This document shows, piece by piece, positions 25,691 to 34,100 of a stretch of DNA of 64,000 nt (the stretch's first letter is position 1; each line of letters opens with the position of its first letter). A program made the position numbers and the translations under genes. Origin of the DNA: Acidimicrobiia bacterium (GTDB lineage: Bacteria > Actinomycetota > Acidimicrobiia > Spongiisociales > UBA4744). The notes below the pieces were generated by a model. The model saw only the letters and a program-made list of their open reading frames with translations. It was not told the DNA's origin and made no database searches. The stretch is from assembly GCA_029863625.1 (NCBI GenBank), contig JAOTUY010000010.1:1-64000 (forward strand), read 5' to 3'.

Positions 25691-26332
25691 TCAGTCGTCG
25701 TCTTTCTCTTCGATCTTTGGATCGAGCACGCCGTTGTCGCACTTAACGATCAGTTTCGATTCATGCTTGCCGCCGGATTCCTCAAACTTGATCTCGACCA
25801 TGTTGGGTCCGGCCGACTCGATCTCGATGTGGTAGCCGGCGTTGGGGGCATAGGTGGCGAGCCCTACTCCGTTTCCGGCGCAGCGCGCCGTTGCCCATCC
25901 CCCAGTGAGGTAGAAAGTCTCTTCCTGGTTGGTCGTCACCGTGGTGGTCGTCGACGTTGGGGCAGGCACCGACGTGGTGGTTACCGACGTGGTGGTCACC
26001 GGCGTGGTGGTCACCGGCGTGGTGGTTACCGGCGTGGTGGTCACCTCGGCCTGGGTAGTCGAGGATGCTTCTGCCAGGGTGGTTGTGGTCGTCTCGGCCA
26101 GCGAGGTGCTGGCAGATGCGACCGAGCGCGGCGTTCTGGCCGACGAAGCAACCGCGGTCGACGTGGTCGTTTCTAACGCCAACGTCGTCGCAGCCCTCGA
26201 GGGGCGGTCGGTGACTTGATCGCGCACCAGCGCTACTGCCTGCGATGCCAGCAGCGTGGCCGTCAACGTGGCGACCACCCAGGCGACCAGTAGGCCGATC
26301 CTTCGTTTCTTCACGCTCTCAGTATGGACCAC
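25691..26332 (-). CDS. Secreted or membrane-anchored protein with Thr-rich stalk
   Basis: A basic N-terminus (VKKRR) and one hydrophobic helix (about residues 12-36) are followed by ~90 residues of Thr/Ser/Val with TTTPV repeats, then a small C-terminal domain of about 75 residues (FYLTGGWATARCAGNGVGLA ... LIVKCDNGVLDPKIEEKDDD) with two Cys that may form a disulfide. The layout suggests a surface protein on an extended stalk. No family is recognised. It is divergent from the response regulator, and three spaced half-sites in the shared promoter region suggest it is controlled by that regulator. Confidence 0.65.
   Translation of the reverse strand: MVHTESVKKRRIGLLVAWVVATLTATLLASQAVALVRDQVTDRPSRAATTLALETTTSTAVASSARTPRSVASASTSLAETTTTTLAEASSTTQAEVTTTPVTTTPVTTTPVTTTSVTTTSVPAPTSTTTTVTTNQEETFYLTGGWATARCAGNGVGLATYAPNAGYHIEIESAGPNMVEIKFEESGGKHESKLIVKCDNGVLDPKIEEKDDD
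25967..26041. repeat. 15-bp tandem repeat, five units, encoding Thr-Pro/Ser-Val stalk
   Basis: Five direct copies of a 15-base unit (consensus CACCGGCGTGGTGGT on the + strand) encode the TTTPV/TTTSV repeats of the secreted protein. Such repeats can expand or contract in frame. Confidence 0.75.
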
Positions 26333-26348
26333 AGAGGCGTTTGTGAGC

Positions 26349-26377
26349 CTAAGCCATGGTTAAGCCTGTGCTAAACC
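26349..26377. promoter_or_regulatory. Three direct 7-bp half-sites with 11-bp spacing (OmpR-type box)
   Basis: CTAAGCC, TTAAGCC and CTAAACC start at 26349, 26360 and 26371, i.e. 7-base units with 4-base gaps. This is the geometry bound by OmpR/PhoB/PhoP-class regulators. The site lies between the secreted-protein gene and the OmpR-type regulator gene, so autoregulation is likely. Confidence 0.6.
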
Positions 26378-26423
26378 CTCGATTGGGTAGACCGATCGGG
26401 TTGGCCGGCGGTATCGTGTCCCG

Positions 26424-27107
26424 ATGGCCGCAGTACTGATCATTGAGGATGAACAGAGGATTCGCGAGACACTGGCCCGCCGGTTGGCCGAACGCGGCTA
26501 CGACGTCGAGTCTGCCGCGGCCGGTCTCGTTGGGCTTGAGTTGGTGATCGCCCGACCCCCCGATGTGGTGGTTCTTGATCTCGGGTTGCCGGATGTCGAT
26601 GGGCGCGAGGTCCTCAAGATGATCAGGGCGGTCAGTGCCGTTCCGGTCATAGTTGCGACCGCTCGTGACGATGAAACCGAGATCGTCAGGGTGCTCGATG
26701 CCGGAGCCGACGACTACGTCGTCAAACCATTCTCGGCGGAGCAGCTCGAGGCGCGGATCCGGGCAGTGCTCCGACGCGGAGGCGGTGATGACGTTGGTGG
26801 GACGATTGAAGTGGGCGAGCTGTCCATTTATCCTCAAGCCAGGGTAGCGCAGCTGTCCGATCGTGACCTCGAACTCACCCGCAAGGAATTCGATCTGCTT
26901 CTCTACCTGGCCGAGCGAGCCGGGACCGTAGTCGGCCGGAGGGAGTTACTGGCCGAGGTGTGGCGCCAACCGTACGGCGGGGCAGACAAGACGGTGGACG
27001 TTCACCTGTCTTGGTTACGGAGGAAGCTGGGCGAATCGGCGGCCAAACCCGTCTACCTGCACACGGTGCGGGGAGTGGGTGTGAAGTTGGCCGCCCCCAC
27101 CCCGTGA
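26424..27107 (+). CDS. OmpR-family response regulator
   Basis: Receiver domain (residues 1-~118) with the acidic pocket IEDE, the phosphorylated Asp52 in LDLGLPDVDG, and Lys in DYVVKPF. It is followed by a winged-helix DNA-binding domain (LTRKEFDLLLYLAERAGTVV, VDVHLSWLRRKLGE, YLHTVRGVGVKL). The histidine kinase gene overlaps its stop by 4 bases (GTGA), so both are made together. The three half-sites at 26349-26377 upstream are a plausible binding site for this protein. Confidence 0.92.
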   Translation: MAAVLIIEDEQRIRETLARRLAERGYDVESAAAGLVGLELVIARPPDVVVLDLGLPDVDGREVLKMIRAVSAVPVIVATARDDETEIVRVLDAGADDYVVKPFSAEQLEARIRAVLRRGGGDDVGGTIEVGELSIYPQARVAQLSDRDLELTRKEFDLLLYLAERAGTVVGRRELLAEVWRQPYGGADKTVDVHLSWLRRKLGESAAKPVYLHTVRGVGVKLAAPTP

Positions 27108-28393
27108 GGCGCCGTCTCGCGCTTGTATCGGCGGCCGTGACCGCCATGGTGGTGCTGGCCTTCGTGATTCCCCTGGCAGGCTTGGTACGGTCGTTGGCGA
27201 GAGATAGGGTGCTGGTAACCGCCGAGCGGGAGGCGCAGACGCAGGCGCAGGCGCTGGGTGTTGTCCTGCCCGAGGCGGGAATCGACGGAGCTCGAGTTCT
27301 GGTCGGTTCGGGGAAGCTGCCGAACGACGAGTTGCTGACCGTGACGTTGTCGGATGGGACCATGCTTGGCGCGGAGGTTCCGTTTGACGGCGGGTTTGCC
27401 AGGGCTGCCGAAGGTGAAGCCTTTCGGCAGAGGGTGACCGGCGGTGAGGCCATCTTCGTTCCTGTTTTCCTGGCCGGAGAACCGTTTGCGGTCGTCCGGG
27501 TGTTCGTAACTCAGGAGGAGCTAACCAGAAACGTCGGTGCATCCTGGGCCGTTCTGGGTGCGCTCGGGATTGCTCTCGTAGGGCTGGCAGCCTTGGTGGC
27601 CGACCGGCTCGCTCGCTCGATCGTGGAACCCGTTCTGGTCCTCTCCACGGCTGCCCATCGCATGGGGGAGGGTGATCTGGACGCTACGGTCGAGCCGGCC
27701 GGGCCGCCCGAAGTGATCGAGGTGGGGCACGCGTTCAACCGGCTCGGCTCTCGAATCCGCACCCTCATCTCAGAGGAGAGAGAATCCGTCGCCGATCTGT
27801 CCCATCGCCTGCGAACCCCTCTGACGGCCCTGCGGCTCGACGTGGGGGCGATCGACGATTCGGAGGTAGCCGCCCGGATCGCTGAGGATCTCGATGACTT
27901 GGAGAGAACCGTTGACCACGTCATCAACGAAGCTCGTCGCCAGGTGCGAGAGGGTCCCGGGGTTCTTGCCGATGTGGCTTCCATCGTCCGGGATCGGCTC
28001 GAGTTCTGGGGCGCGTTGGCCGAGGATCAGGGACGGCGCTGGTCGAGCGACCTTGATTCCGGGCCGCTCCGAACCGCCGCCCACGCCGGAGATATCGCGG
28101 CAGCACTGGATGCGCTCCTGGGGAACGTGCTGGCGCACACGCCGGACGGTGTTCCCTACTCGGTGAGCCTTCACCCCGTCGGCCGATTCGCTGTCCTGAC
28201 CATCGAAGATCGCGGGTCCGGTTTCTCCGATCAGGCTGTGGTCGAGCGAGGGACCAGTTCCTCGGGCTCGACAGGTCTTGGCCTCGACATCGTGCGAAGA
28301 ACGGCCGAGGCCAGCGGTGGGGATCTCGATATTGGTCGCTCCGTTGCCGGAGGTGCCCGGGCGATCGTTCGGTTCGGGCTGACCGACTTTTAG
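27104..28393 (+). CDS. Membrane sensor histidine kinase
   Basis: The 429-aa kinase has an N-terminal helix (ALVSAAVTAMVVLAFVIPLA), a ~115-residue extracytoplasmic sensor, a second helix (GALGIALVGLAALVADRLA) and a HAMP domain (VLSTAAHRMGEGDLDATVE). The H-box is DLSHRLRTPLTAL with His234. The ATPase domain has a weak N-box (ALLGNVLAHTPDG), then DRGSGFS and GLGLDIVRR. It phosphorylates the regulator encoded just upstream. The N-box has Leu-Leu-Gly-Asn rather than the usual N-x-x-x-N, a mild deviation. Its stop overlaps that of the convergent nuclease-like gene by 2-3 bases. Confidence 0.9.
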   Translation: MRRRLALVSAAVTAMVVLAFVIPLAGLVRSLARDRVLVTAEREAQTQAQALGVVLPEAGIDGARVLVGSGKLPNDELLTVTLSDGTMLGAEVPFDGGFARAAEGEAFRQRVTGGEAIFVPVFLAGEPFAVVRVFVTQEELTRNVGASWAVLGALGIALVGLAALVADRLARSIVEPVLVLSTAAHRMGEGDLDATVEPAGPPEVIEVGHAFNRLGSRIRTLISEERESVADLSHRLRTPLTALRLDVGAIDDSEVAARIAEDLDDLERTVDHVINEARRQVREGPGVLADVASIVRDRLEFWGALAEDQGRRWSSDLDSGPLRTAAHAGDIAAALDALLGNVLAHTPDGVPYSVSLHPVGRFAVLTIEDRGSGFSDQAVVERGTSSSGSTGLGLDIVRRTAEASGGDLDIGRSVAGGARAIVRFGLTDF

Positions 28394-29655
28394 CCGGCTT
28401 CCGAGCGAAGGTGAACCACGGCCGCGGATGGCGGTTCGATAGCAATCGGGCGGTCGATCTCGTGGCTGATCTCATCGACCAGGAACAGCAGTTCGGACCG
28501 GATCTGCTCGAGAGAACCGTGCACGTTCTCGACGGAGGTCTTGATGTCCGTGAGGGATCGGCGGTTGTTCGTGAATAGTTGGGCGAGTTGGCGTAGGCGT
28601 TGCATCCGGTCGTGGAGGAAACCGCGGTCGATGTCGGCCGTCTTGCGGTCCGAGCTCTTGTCGAGCATCATCTGGGCCAGACGCAGCCCAACGGCCAGCA
28701 TGGTGCCGTCGCCCTCGTCGACGATGAGGATCCGGTCGCCGTACACGCCAATTGGACCCACCTCTTTGGGGAACGCGTCACGGGCCGAGACGCAGATTGC
28801 GAAATCGGCAGAACGATTGGCCATTGCCCGGTCCAACTCCTCGAGGATCCCGTCCTTCCCGGCCAAGTTGATTCGAGTCGTGTTTTTGGCCTCGATGACG
28901 ATTCTGCGGTCGGAGGGGAGGGCGACGACGAAGTCGCCAACCAGGGTCTCGGCTCCCAGATCGCCCTTGACACGCCCGGTCCGCTCCACGACGCATCCGG
29001 AGCTTCGTACCGTCTCGCGAAGGGCATCCTCGATGGCGTCCTCGTAATCGAACCCTTTGCGGGTGCCCCGGTCAACCTCGGTTTGCTTGCCGCGCTCGTG
29101 CATGAGGAGATCGCGCAACTCGCCAAACCGCTCGTCGATCGACTTGGAGAGGCGAGCCAACACTGACCCGTCTGCATCAGGATCGAGTACACCCCGCAGT
29201 CGAGCCTCGAGCATTCCATCCGGACCGAGGAGCTCATTGACCTGATCCAGGAATCGGCCGGTGTGACTGTCGGTGAAGTCGGGGTTGAAGCTGCGGAGGA
29301 ACCCGTCACGCCATTGGGTGAATTCATCGAGCGCGCGGCCGACCATCGATGAGCGCAGGTCCGGGTCGAAATGCTCGCCGAAAGCCTTCCGTGCCGCGGC
29401 CAGCACTTGTTCGACTTGCAGGCGGGCCTCAGTGGTCACTTCGTCGACCGAGCGACGCACCCGTGCATCGACTTCCGCAATATCGATACCCAGTCCCATG
29501 GTCAGCAAACCCCGAGCGCCAACCTCGAGCACTCGCCGCACCATATCTGCCTGCCGTCCATTCGGTTGGACGCTCAACAACTCGGCCAGGACGCTGTCGT
29601 CCACTTCGAGATCTTCGATGGTGACTGCCGTTCCGCTGATGCCTATCCGCGCCAT
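28390..29655 (-). CDS. Coiled protein with a PD-(D/E)XK-like nuclease domain
   Basis: The first ~200 residues are helical and charged. A restriction-endonuclease-like core follows: FDYEDAIEDALRETV, then GDFVVALPSDRRIVIEAKNT (Asp, then E-x-K), then a helix with EELDRAMANRSADFAICVSA. A final coiled region ends the 421-aa protein. The E-x-K is in the right place for a metal-dependent nuclease; the exact family is not recognised. A TACATT box ends 6 bases before the ATG at 29655 (leaderless). It diverges from the two dynamin-like GTPase genes across about 64 bases. Confidence 0.65.
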   Translation of the reverse strand: MARIGISGTAVTIEDLEVDDSVLAELLSVQPNGRQADMVRRVLEVGARGLLTMGLGIDIAEVDARVRRSVDEVTTEARLQVEQVLAAARKAFGEHFDPDLRSSMVGRALDEFTQWRDGFLRSFNPDFTDSHTGRFLDQVNELLGPDGMLEARLRGVLDPDADGSVLARLSKSIDERFGELRDLLMHERGKQTEVDRGTRKGFDYEDAIEDALRETVRSSGCVVERTGRVKGDLGAETLVGDFVVALPSDRRIVIEAKNTTRINLAGKDGILEELDRAMANRSADFAICVSARDAFPKEVGPIGVYGDRILIVDEGDGTMLAVGLRLAQMMLDKSSDRKTADIDRGFLHDRMQRLRQLAQLFTNNRRSLTDIKTSVENVHGSLEQIRSELLFLVDEISHEIDRPIAIEPPSAAVVHLRSEAG

Positions 29656-29719
29656 GAGATCAATGTATCGGGAGGGTGTGACAGGTTTGGGTATTTGGCA
29701 TGTGGGACAATCCATCTTC

Positions 29720-31441
29720 ATGTCCACCGGCGTAGCACCATCTGCAGCTCTGAGGGCTTCGCTCGACGCCCTTTCCGAGCTTGTCGAGTCGATGTCGTTC
29801 GACCTGCCTACCGCCGAGCAGCTGCAGCGCGAGGCGCTGCGAAACGACGTGGCCTGGACGATCCGCGAATATCTCCTTCCCCGGCTGAGCGATTTCGAAG
29901 CCCCGCTCCTGGCCGTTGTCATCGGTTCTACGGGGAGCGGCAAGTCGACGCTGGTGAACTCTCTTGCCCAGCACCGTGTCAGTGATCCGGGCCCCATCCG
30001 ACCCACGACCCGGGTGCCGGTGGTTTGGACGCACCCTGATCATGCACATCGTTATCAGGAGGGATTTCTGACGGGGTACGGCACGGCCGTCGACGCGGCT
30101 CGTCGGCTGCGGATCGTCACGTCAGACGATGACTTGTTGGAGGGCGTGACGGTGCTGGATGCGCCCGATTTCGATTCCGTGGTCGAAGGTCATCGGGAGA
30201 TGGTTGAAGATCTTTTAGCGGTGGCCGATCTCACGATTTTTGTAACGTCAGCTCAGCGATATGCAGACGCCGTGCCCTGGGAGTTTCTCGAGAGGGCTCG
30301 CCGCCGGCGGCTGCCGATCCTCTTCGTACTGAACCGGCTCCCGCCGGAAGGTGCAGATGAAGTGGTCGATGATTACCTCGACCATCTTTCAAAACGAAGA
30401 ATCATGTCACAGGCCGAGGCCCCGACCATCCTGCGGATCCCCGAGCAGCCCATCCTGGCCGAGCATGGCGGATTGCCTCCGGACTCGGTCGTCTCGCTCC
30501 GGACCACATTAGAAGCCATGTCCGATCCTGAACGCCGGCGCCGGGTGGTGATTTCCGCTACCCAGGGTTCGGTTCGAGACACGGTCGATCGCACCATCGA
30601 TCTGGCTGCTGAGATAGAGGCCGAGGTCCGCCAGGTCGACTCCCTTCGTCTCGCCGCCCGACGGTCCTATCAGGCTCAGGCAGCGGAGATCGCCGAATCG
30701 CTCCGGGGCGGAACGCTCATACGAGGTGAGGTCCTGCGTCGCTGGCAGGAATTTCTTGGTACGGGTGAGCTGCTCAAAGTGCTGACCGAAGGCGCCGGCC
30801 GGGTCCGGCGATGGGCGACCAAGGTGTTCGGCGGTACCCGCAAGGTCGAGGAGATCAACGACGAGGCGGGCGACGAAATCGTGGCTGCTGTAGTCCGTCG
30901 GGCTGACCTGGCGGCCGGCGCCACCGCTGCCTCTTGGGAGCTCGACCAGGCCGGTAAAGTCCTGCTCACCTCAACGGGCCGACAGTTGTGGCATCACGAC
31001 GTGGAAACTCCCGAACGAGCCAGGACGGCAATCGAGGACTGGATCGGCGAGTTGAGTGGACTCATCACCGAACAAGGTGCCGGGAAACGCCGTTGGGCAC
31101 AGGTAGCTTCGTTCGGGGTGAATGCCACAGCTCTGATCGTGCTGCTGGCCGTTTTTGCCCAGACAGGTGGGATCACCGGTGCCGAATTTGGTGTGGCGGC
31201 CGGCGCCGCCGCTGCCCAGCAGAAAATCCTCGAGCACGTCTTCGGAAGCGCTGCAGCCCGCTCCCTGATCGAAGAGGCTCGCGGGCGGCTGGTAGCCGCC
31301 CTTGGATTGGTCCTGGCTGAGGACGAACGTCGATTCACCAACATCGCCGATGCCTATGGCGCCCGCCAGGGTGCGGCCGATGCCGTGCGATTGGCCGCTC
31401 ATGAGATACGCGCCCGGTCGGGGGAGTTCTATGGTCGCTGA
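29720..31441 (+). CDS. Dynamin-like membrane GTPase, first of a pair
   Basis: The GTPase domain has the P-loop IGSTGSGKST (residues 68-77), a switch I Thr region (RPTTRVPVVW), DAPDFDSV in place of DxxG, and NRLP in place of NKxD. A long helical region follows, then a hydrophobic segment (FGVNATALIVLLAVFAQTGG, about residue 470) and an Ala/Gly-rich helix. The size (573 aa), helical stalk and membrane segment resemble bacterial dynamins such as IniA/IniC or DynA; the DxPD motif sets it apart. The next gene overlaps by 11 bases and encodes a related GTPase, so they probably work as a heteromer. Confidence 0.72.
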   Translation: MSTGVAPSAALRASLDALSELVESMSFDLPTAEQLQREALRNDVAWTIREYLLPRLSDFEAPLLAVVIGSTGSGKSTLVNSLAQHRVSDPGPIRPTTRVPVVWTHPDHAHRYQEGFLTGYGTAVDAARRLRIVTSDDDLLEGVTVLDAPDFDSVVEGHREMVEDLLAVADLTIFVTSAQRYADAVPWEFLERARRRRLPILFVLNRLPPEGADEVVDDYLDHLSKRRIMSQAEAPTILRIPEQPILAEHGGLPPDSVVSLRTTLEAMSDPERRRRVVISATQGSVRDTVDRTIDLAAEIEAEVRQVDSLRLAARRSYQAQAAEIAESLRGGTLIRGEVLRRWQEFLGTGELLKVLTEGAGRVRRWATKVFGGTRKVEEINDEAGDEIVAAVVRRADLAAGATAASWELDQAGKVLLTSTGRQLWHHDVETPERARTAIEDWIGELSGLITEQGAGKRRWAQVASFGVNATALIVLLAVFAQTGGITGAEFGVAAGAAAAQQKILEHVFGSAAARSLIEEARGRLVAALGLVLAEDERRFTNIADAYGARQGAADAVRLAAHEIRARSGEFYGR

Positions 31442-33041
31442 CCTGACCGAAGCTCTCGAAGCGCTTGATCTGGCCGTAGCCAGGGCTGCGGGAGTGGTCG
31501 GCGACCAAGCGGTGCTGCCCTTTGCAGCAGTTTCGCTCAACGCTCGGCGGCGGACCGGGTTCCTCGGCGCGACCGTGGTGATTGCGTTGGGAGGAGGCAC
31601 AGGAGTTGGGAAGTCCAGCCTGCTCAACGCCCTGGCGGGGTCCTCCGTCGCTCCTACCGGCGCGTTGCGGCCGACGACCGACAAACCACTGGCATGGATC
31701 CCGGAACACCCCGAGCCCGGCCTCGTCCGGTTGCTCGACGATCTCGTCATCGTCGACCGGGTCGGCCAGTCGAGTCACCCGCACCTGGCCGTGCTGGACC
31801 TGCCCGACTTCGACAGCGTGGTCGGGGAGCACCGAGCCACCGTCGAACGGCTGCTGCCGAGGGTCGATGCGGTGCTGTGGGTGGTCGACCCTGAGAAGTA
31901 CAACGATCGAACCATCCATGCCGACTATCTGCGACCCCTGGCCGGTTATCAGGGTCAATTCGTCTTTGCGCTCAACCAGATCGACCGTCTGGCAGGAGGA
32001 GAACTCGACCAGCTGCTCGCAGACTTGGAGCAAACGTTGTGGCATGACGGTATTTCGCAGCCGGTCATCTTCCCGCTTTCGGCCGCTCCGCCGGGCTCCC
32101 CTCCGTCCGGCCTCGATCCCTTGCTGAATTTTCTCGATCAGAAGCTCGACGCCAAACGAGTCGCGACCGCAAAGCTCTTGGAGGATCTTCGCCGGGCCGG
32201 GACGGGTCTGGTTGAGGTGACGGGTTTGACCCCCGGGATCGGACTTGAGTTCGACCGGAGCTGGTCTGAGGCTTCGGACCTAACGACCGGCGTCCTGTCC
32301 GGCATGTTGGCCGGTCCGCAGGTAGCCGCCGCCGCCGAGAGGGCAGGAGTGAAGGTCGCCCGGCGGGTCGGGGGTGGACCCCTCGGGCGAATAGCGGCCG
32401 CTCTTCGGCGCAGTCCGGTCGGTCGGGCGCTCGGGGCCGGACGCGAAGAGGACGCTGTTCAAGAAGAAACTCGCAACTGGGAGGGGAGGGCCGGCCTGGA
32501 ACGCGCGCTCGCCACCCTCGGTGGACTCGTGACCGAGCTCTCGTTCCAGGCCGGTGGCGCCTTCGGGGCGCGCCTCCGACATGAGTTCGGCGATCAAGAG
32601 GTACAGCGCCAGGTCCGGGGCGTCATCGAAGGCACCATGGCCAATGTGCGGGAGCCGGGAGTGCCACGCCCTGTCCGGTGGTGGTCGATGGCCGGGTTCC
32701 TCCAGTTGCTGTTTTTCTTGATGGTGATCGGGTGCGGCGTTTGGATCTGGGCTAGTCCCGACTCGTTTGCGCAGGGGACCTGGCCGTGGCCGCTGATCGC
32801 GGCCGCGGGCGTCATCTTGCTCTCCCTCGGAGTCGGCTCCCTCGTCCGTCGCAGTGGACGGAAAGCCGGTCGGGCCATAGCGAGGTCATACCGCCAAGCG
32901 GTAGAAACCGAATTAGCCGACCAGCTGGCCAGGAGAATCGGTGGGCCGATTCGCACCGTGGTGAGAGAACGGGCCGAGCTGGAAGGCGCCCTAGCCGAGC
33001 TCGCCGTACAGGTGGCCCGGGCCGAGCGTTTGAGTGGCTGA
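31431..33041 (+). CDS. Dynamin-like membrane GTPase, second of a pair
   Basis: The P-loop is GGGTGVGKSS (residues 54-63), G3 is DLPDFDSVVGEHR, and G4 is FALNQIDRL, a better NKxD match than in the first GTPase. Two transmembrane helices lie near the C-terminus (FLQLLFFLMVIGCGVWIWA and WPLIAAAGVILLSLGVGSL), followed by a helical tail. The shared DxPDFDSV motif with its partner shows that the two arose by duplication. The ATG at 31431 is preceded by GGGGAG and overlaps the partner's end, which argues for equal expression. The job is unknown; membrane remodelling or stress protection is inferred from dynamin relatives. Confidence 0.72.
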   Translation: MVADLTEALEALDLAVARAAGVVGDQAVLPFAAVSLNARRRTGFLGATVVIALGGGTGVGKSSLLNALAGSSVAPTGALRPTTDKPLAWIPEHPEPGLVRLLDDLVIVDRVGQSSHPHLAVLDLPDFDSVVGEHRATVERLLPRVDAVLWVVDPEKYNDRTIHADYLRPLAGYQGQFVFALNQIDRLAGGELDQLLADLEQTLWHDGISQPVIFPLSAAPPGSPPSGLDPLLNFLDQKLDAKRVATAKLLEDLRRAGTGLVEVTGLTPGIGLEFDRSWSEASDLTTGVLSGMLAGPQVAAAAERAGVKVARRVGGGPLGRIAAALRRSPVGRALGAGREEDAVQEETRNWEGRAGLERALATLGGLVTELSFQAGGAFGARLRHEFGDQEVQRQVRGVIEGTMANVREPGVPRPVRWWSMAGFLQLLFFLMVIGCGVWIWASPDSFAQGTWPWPLIAAAGVILLSLGVGSLVRRSGRKAGRAIARSYRQAVETELADQLARRIGGPIRTVVRERAELEGALAELAVQVARAERLSG

Positions 33042-33059
33042 AGCCCAGGGGTAGTCCGT

Positions 33060-33087
33060 CGTTTCTCGTTTTTCGTTCTTCGTATCC
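33060..33087. repeat. Heptanucleotide array, left arm (CGTTTCT, CGTTTTT, CGTTCTT)
   Basis: Four 7-base units starting CGT lie just after the second GTPase gene. Inverse units (GAACGGG, GAACGAG) at 33117-33130 form the other arm. Confidence 0.7.
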
Positions 33088-33109
33088 GTGCGGCTGGACC
33101 CCGACCGAG

Positions 33110-33130
33110 CAAGGAGGAACGGGGAACGAG
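33110..33130. repeat. Heptanucleotide array, right arm (GAACGGG, GAACGAG)
   Basis: Two clear 7-base units, reverse complementary in kind to the CGTTNNN units at 33060-33080. The 30-base centre between the arms is GC-rich. Confidence 0.6.
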
Positions 33131-33182
33131 TCGCAGCCCAAAAGCCACAGTTCCTGCGGCAACGCAACCTACTCTGCAGGCC

Positions 33183-34037
33183 ATGCAAGACTTCTTCACC
33201 GACCCCGTGCGCCAATCACAACTGGTGCAAACCGCCGTCGTGATCATTGGCACAGTTGTCGGGTGGTGGCTATTCGTGCGGGCGGTGGGTCGAGCGGTCG
33301 ATCGCCTGGGTCAGGGTGAAGACATCGAAGCTACCGACCAGCGGCAGCGGGCCAGGACCTTGTGGAAAGCAGGCAGGAGAGTGGCCGTCGTCGTGTTTGC
33401 CATCATCTTGCTGCTCACCATCATGAACATCTGGGACCTACCTATTACCCCGTTCGTAGCGGTCGGATCGGCCATCGGGGTAGCAATCGGTTTTGGCGCC
33501 CAGAGCATGGTCAAGGACATCATCGCAGGCTTCTTCATCCTCTCCGAAGATCAATTCGGTATCGGCGACGTGGTTCAGATTTCCGGCGCAACGGGGAGGG
33601 TTGTCGACATGCGCTTGCGGGTCACGGTGCTTCGAGATCTGGATGGCAATGCCCATTACGTTCCCAATGGCGAGATCTCGGTCGCCTCGAATTTCACGCA
33701 GAGTTACGCCCAGGTGGTCATCGACGTGGGCATCGCCTATCACGAGAGTGTCGACCGTGCCCTGGAGGTCTTCGGCGATGAGTTGCGCCGGTTCTCCGCC
33801 GACCCTGACTGGTCAGATTCCGTGCTGGATGATCCAGTGGTGCTGGGTGTTGAAGAACTTGGAGACTCCTCGGTGACGATCCGCGGCTATCTGAAGGTGG
33901 CTCCGGATCAGCGCTGGTTGGTGCGCCGAGAGTTGTTCAGGAGGATCAAGAACCGTTTCGACGCCGACTCGATCGAAATTCCGTTTCCGCAAAGGACGGT
34001 GCACGTCGCGAATGCCGAAGAGCTGCGATCTTCCTAG
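33183..34037 (+). CDS. MscS-type mechanosensitive ion channel
   Basis: A 284-aa small-conductance channel with two N-terminal helices and the pore helix with the glycine/alanine zipper (VAVGSAIGVAIGFGAQSMVKDIIAGFFILSEDQFGIGD, about residues 96-133). The beta domain (VVQISGATGRVVDMRLRVTVLRD, HYVPNGEI) and C-terminal alpha/beta domain follow. It opens under membrane tension and protects against osmotic downshock. It follows the dynamin-like pair on the same strand after about 140 bases containing a heptamer hairpin; the shared theme may be membrane stress. Confidence 0.9.
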   Translation: MQDFFTDPVRQSQLVQTAVVIIGTVVGWWLFVRAVGRAVDRLGQGEDIEATDQRQRARTLWKAGRRVAVVVFAIILLLTIMNIWDLPITPFVAVGSAIGVAIGFGAQSMVKDIIAGFFILSEDQFGIGDVVQISGATGRVVDMRLRVTVLRDLDGNAHYVPNGEISVASNFTQSYAQVVIDVGIAYHESVDRALEVFGDELRRFSADPDWSDSVLDDPVVLGVEELGDSSVTIRGYLKVAPDQRWLVRRELFRRIKNRFDADSIEIPFPQRTVHVANAEELRSS

Positions 34038-34100
34038 TTATCAGGAGAGGGCGGCCGTAGGCCGACCGACTGATACAGTGGCCTTTCTGCAGAGGTGGAA

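Noticed and set aside
26960..27103. N-terminal extension of the histidine kinase
   Set aside because: It is the alternate frame of the response regulator's DNA-binding domain; the GTG at 27104 begins a normal membrane helix.
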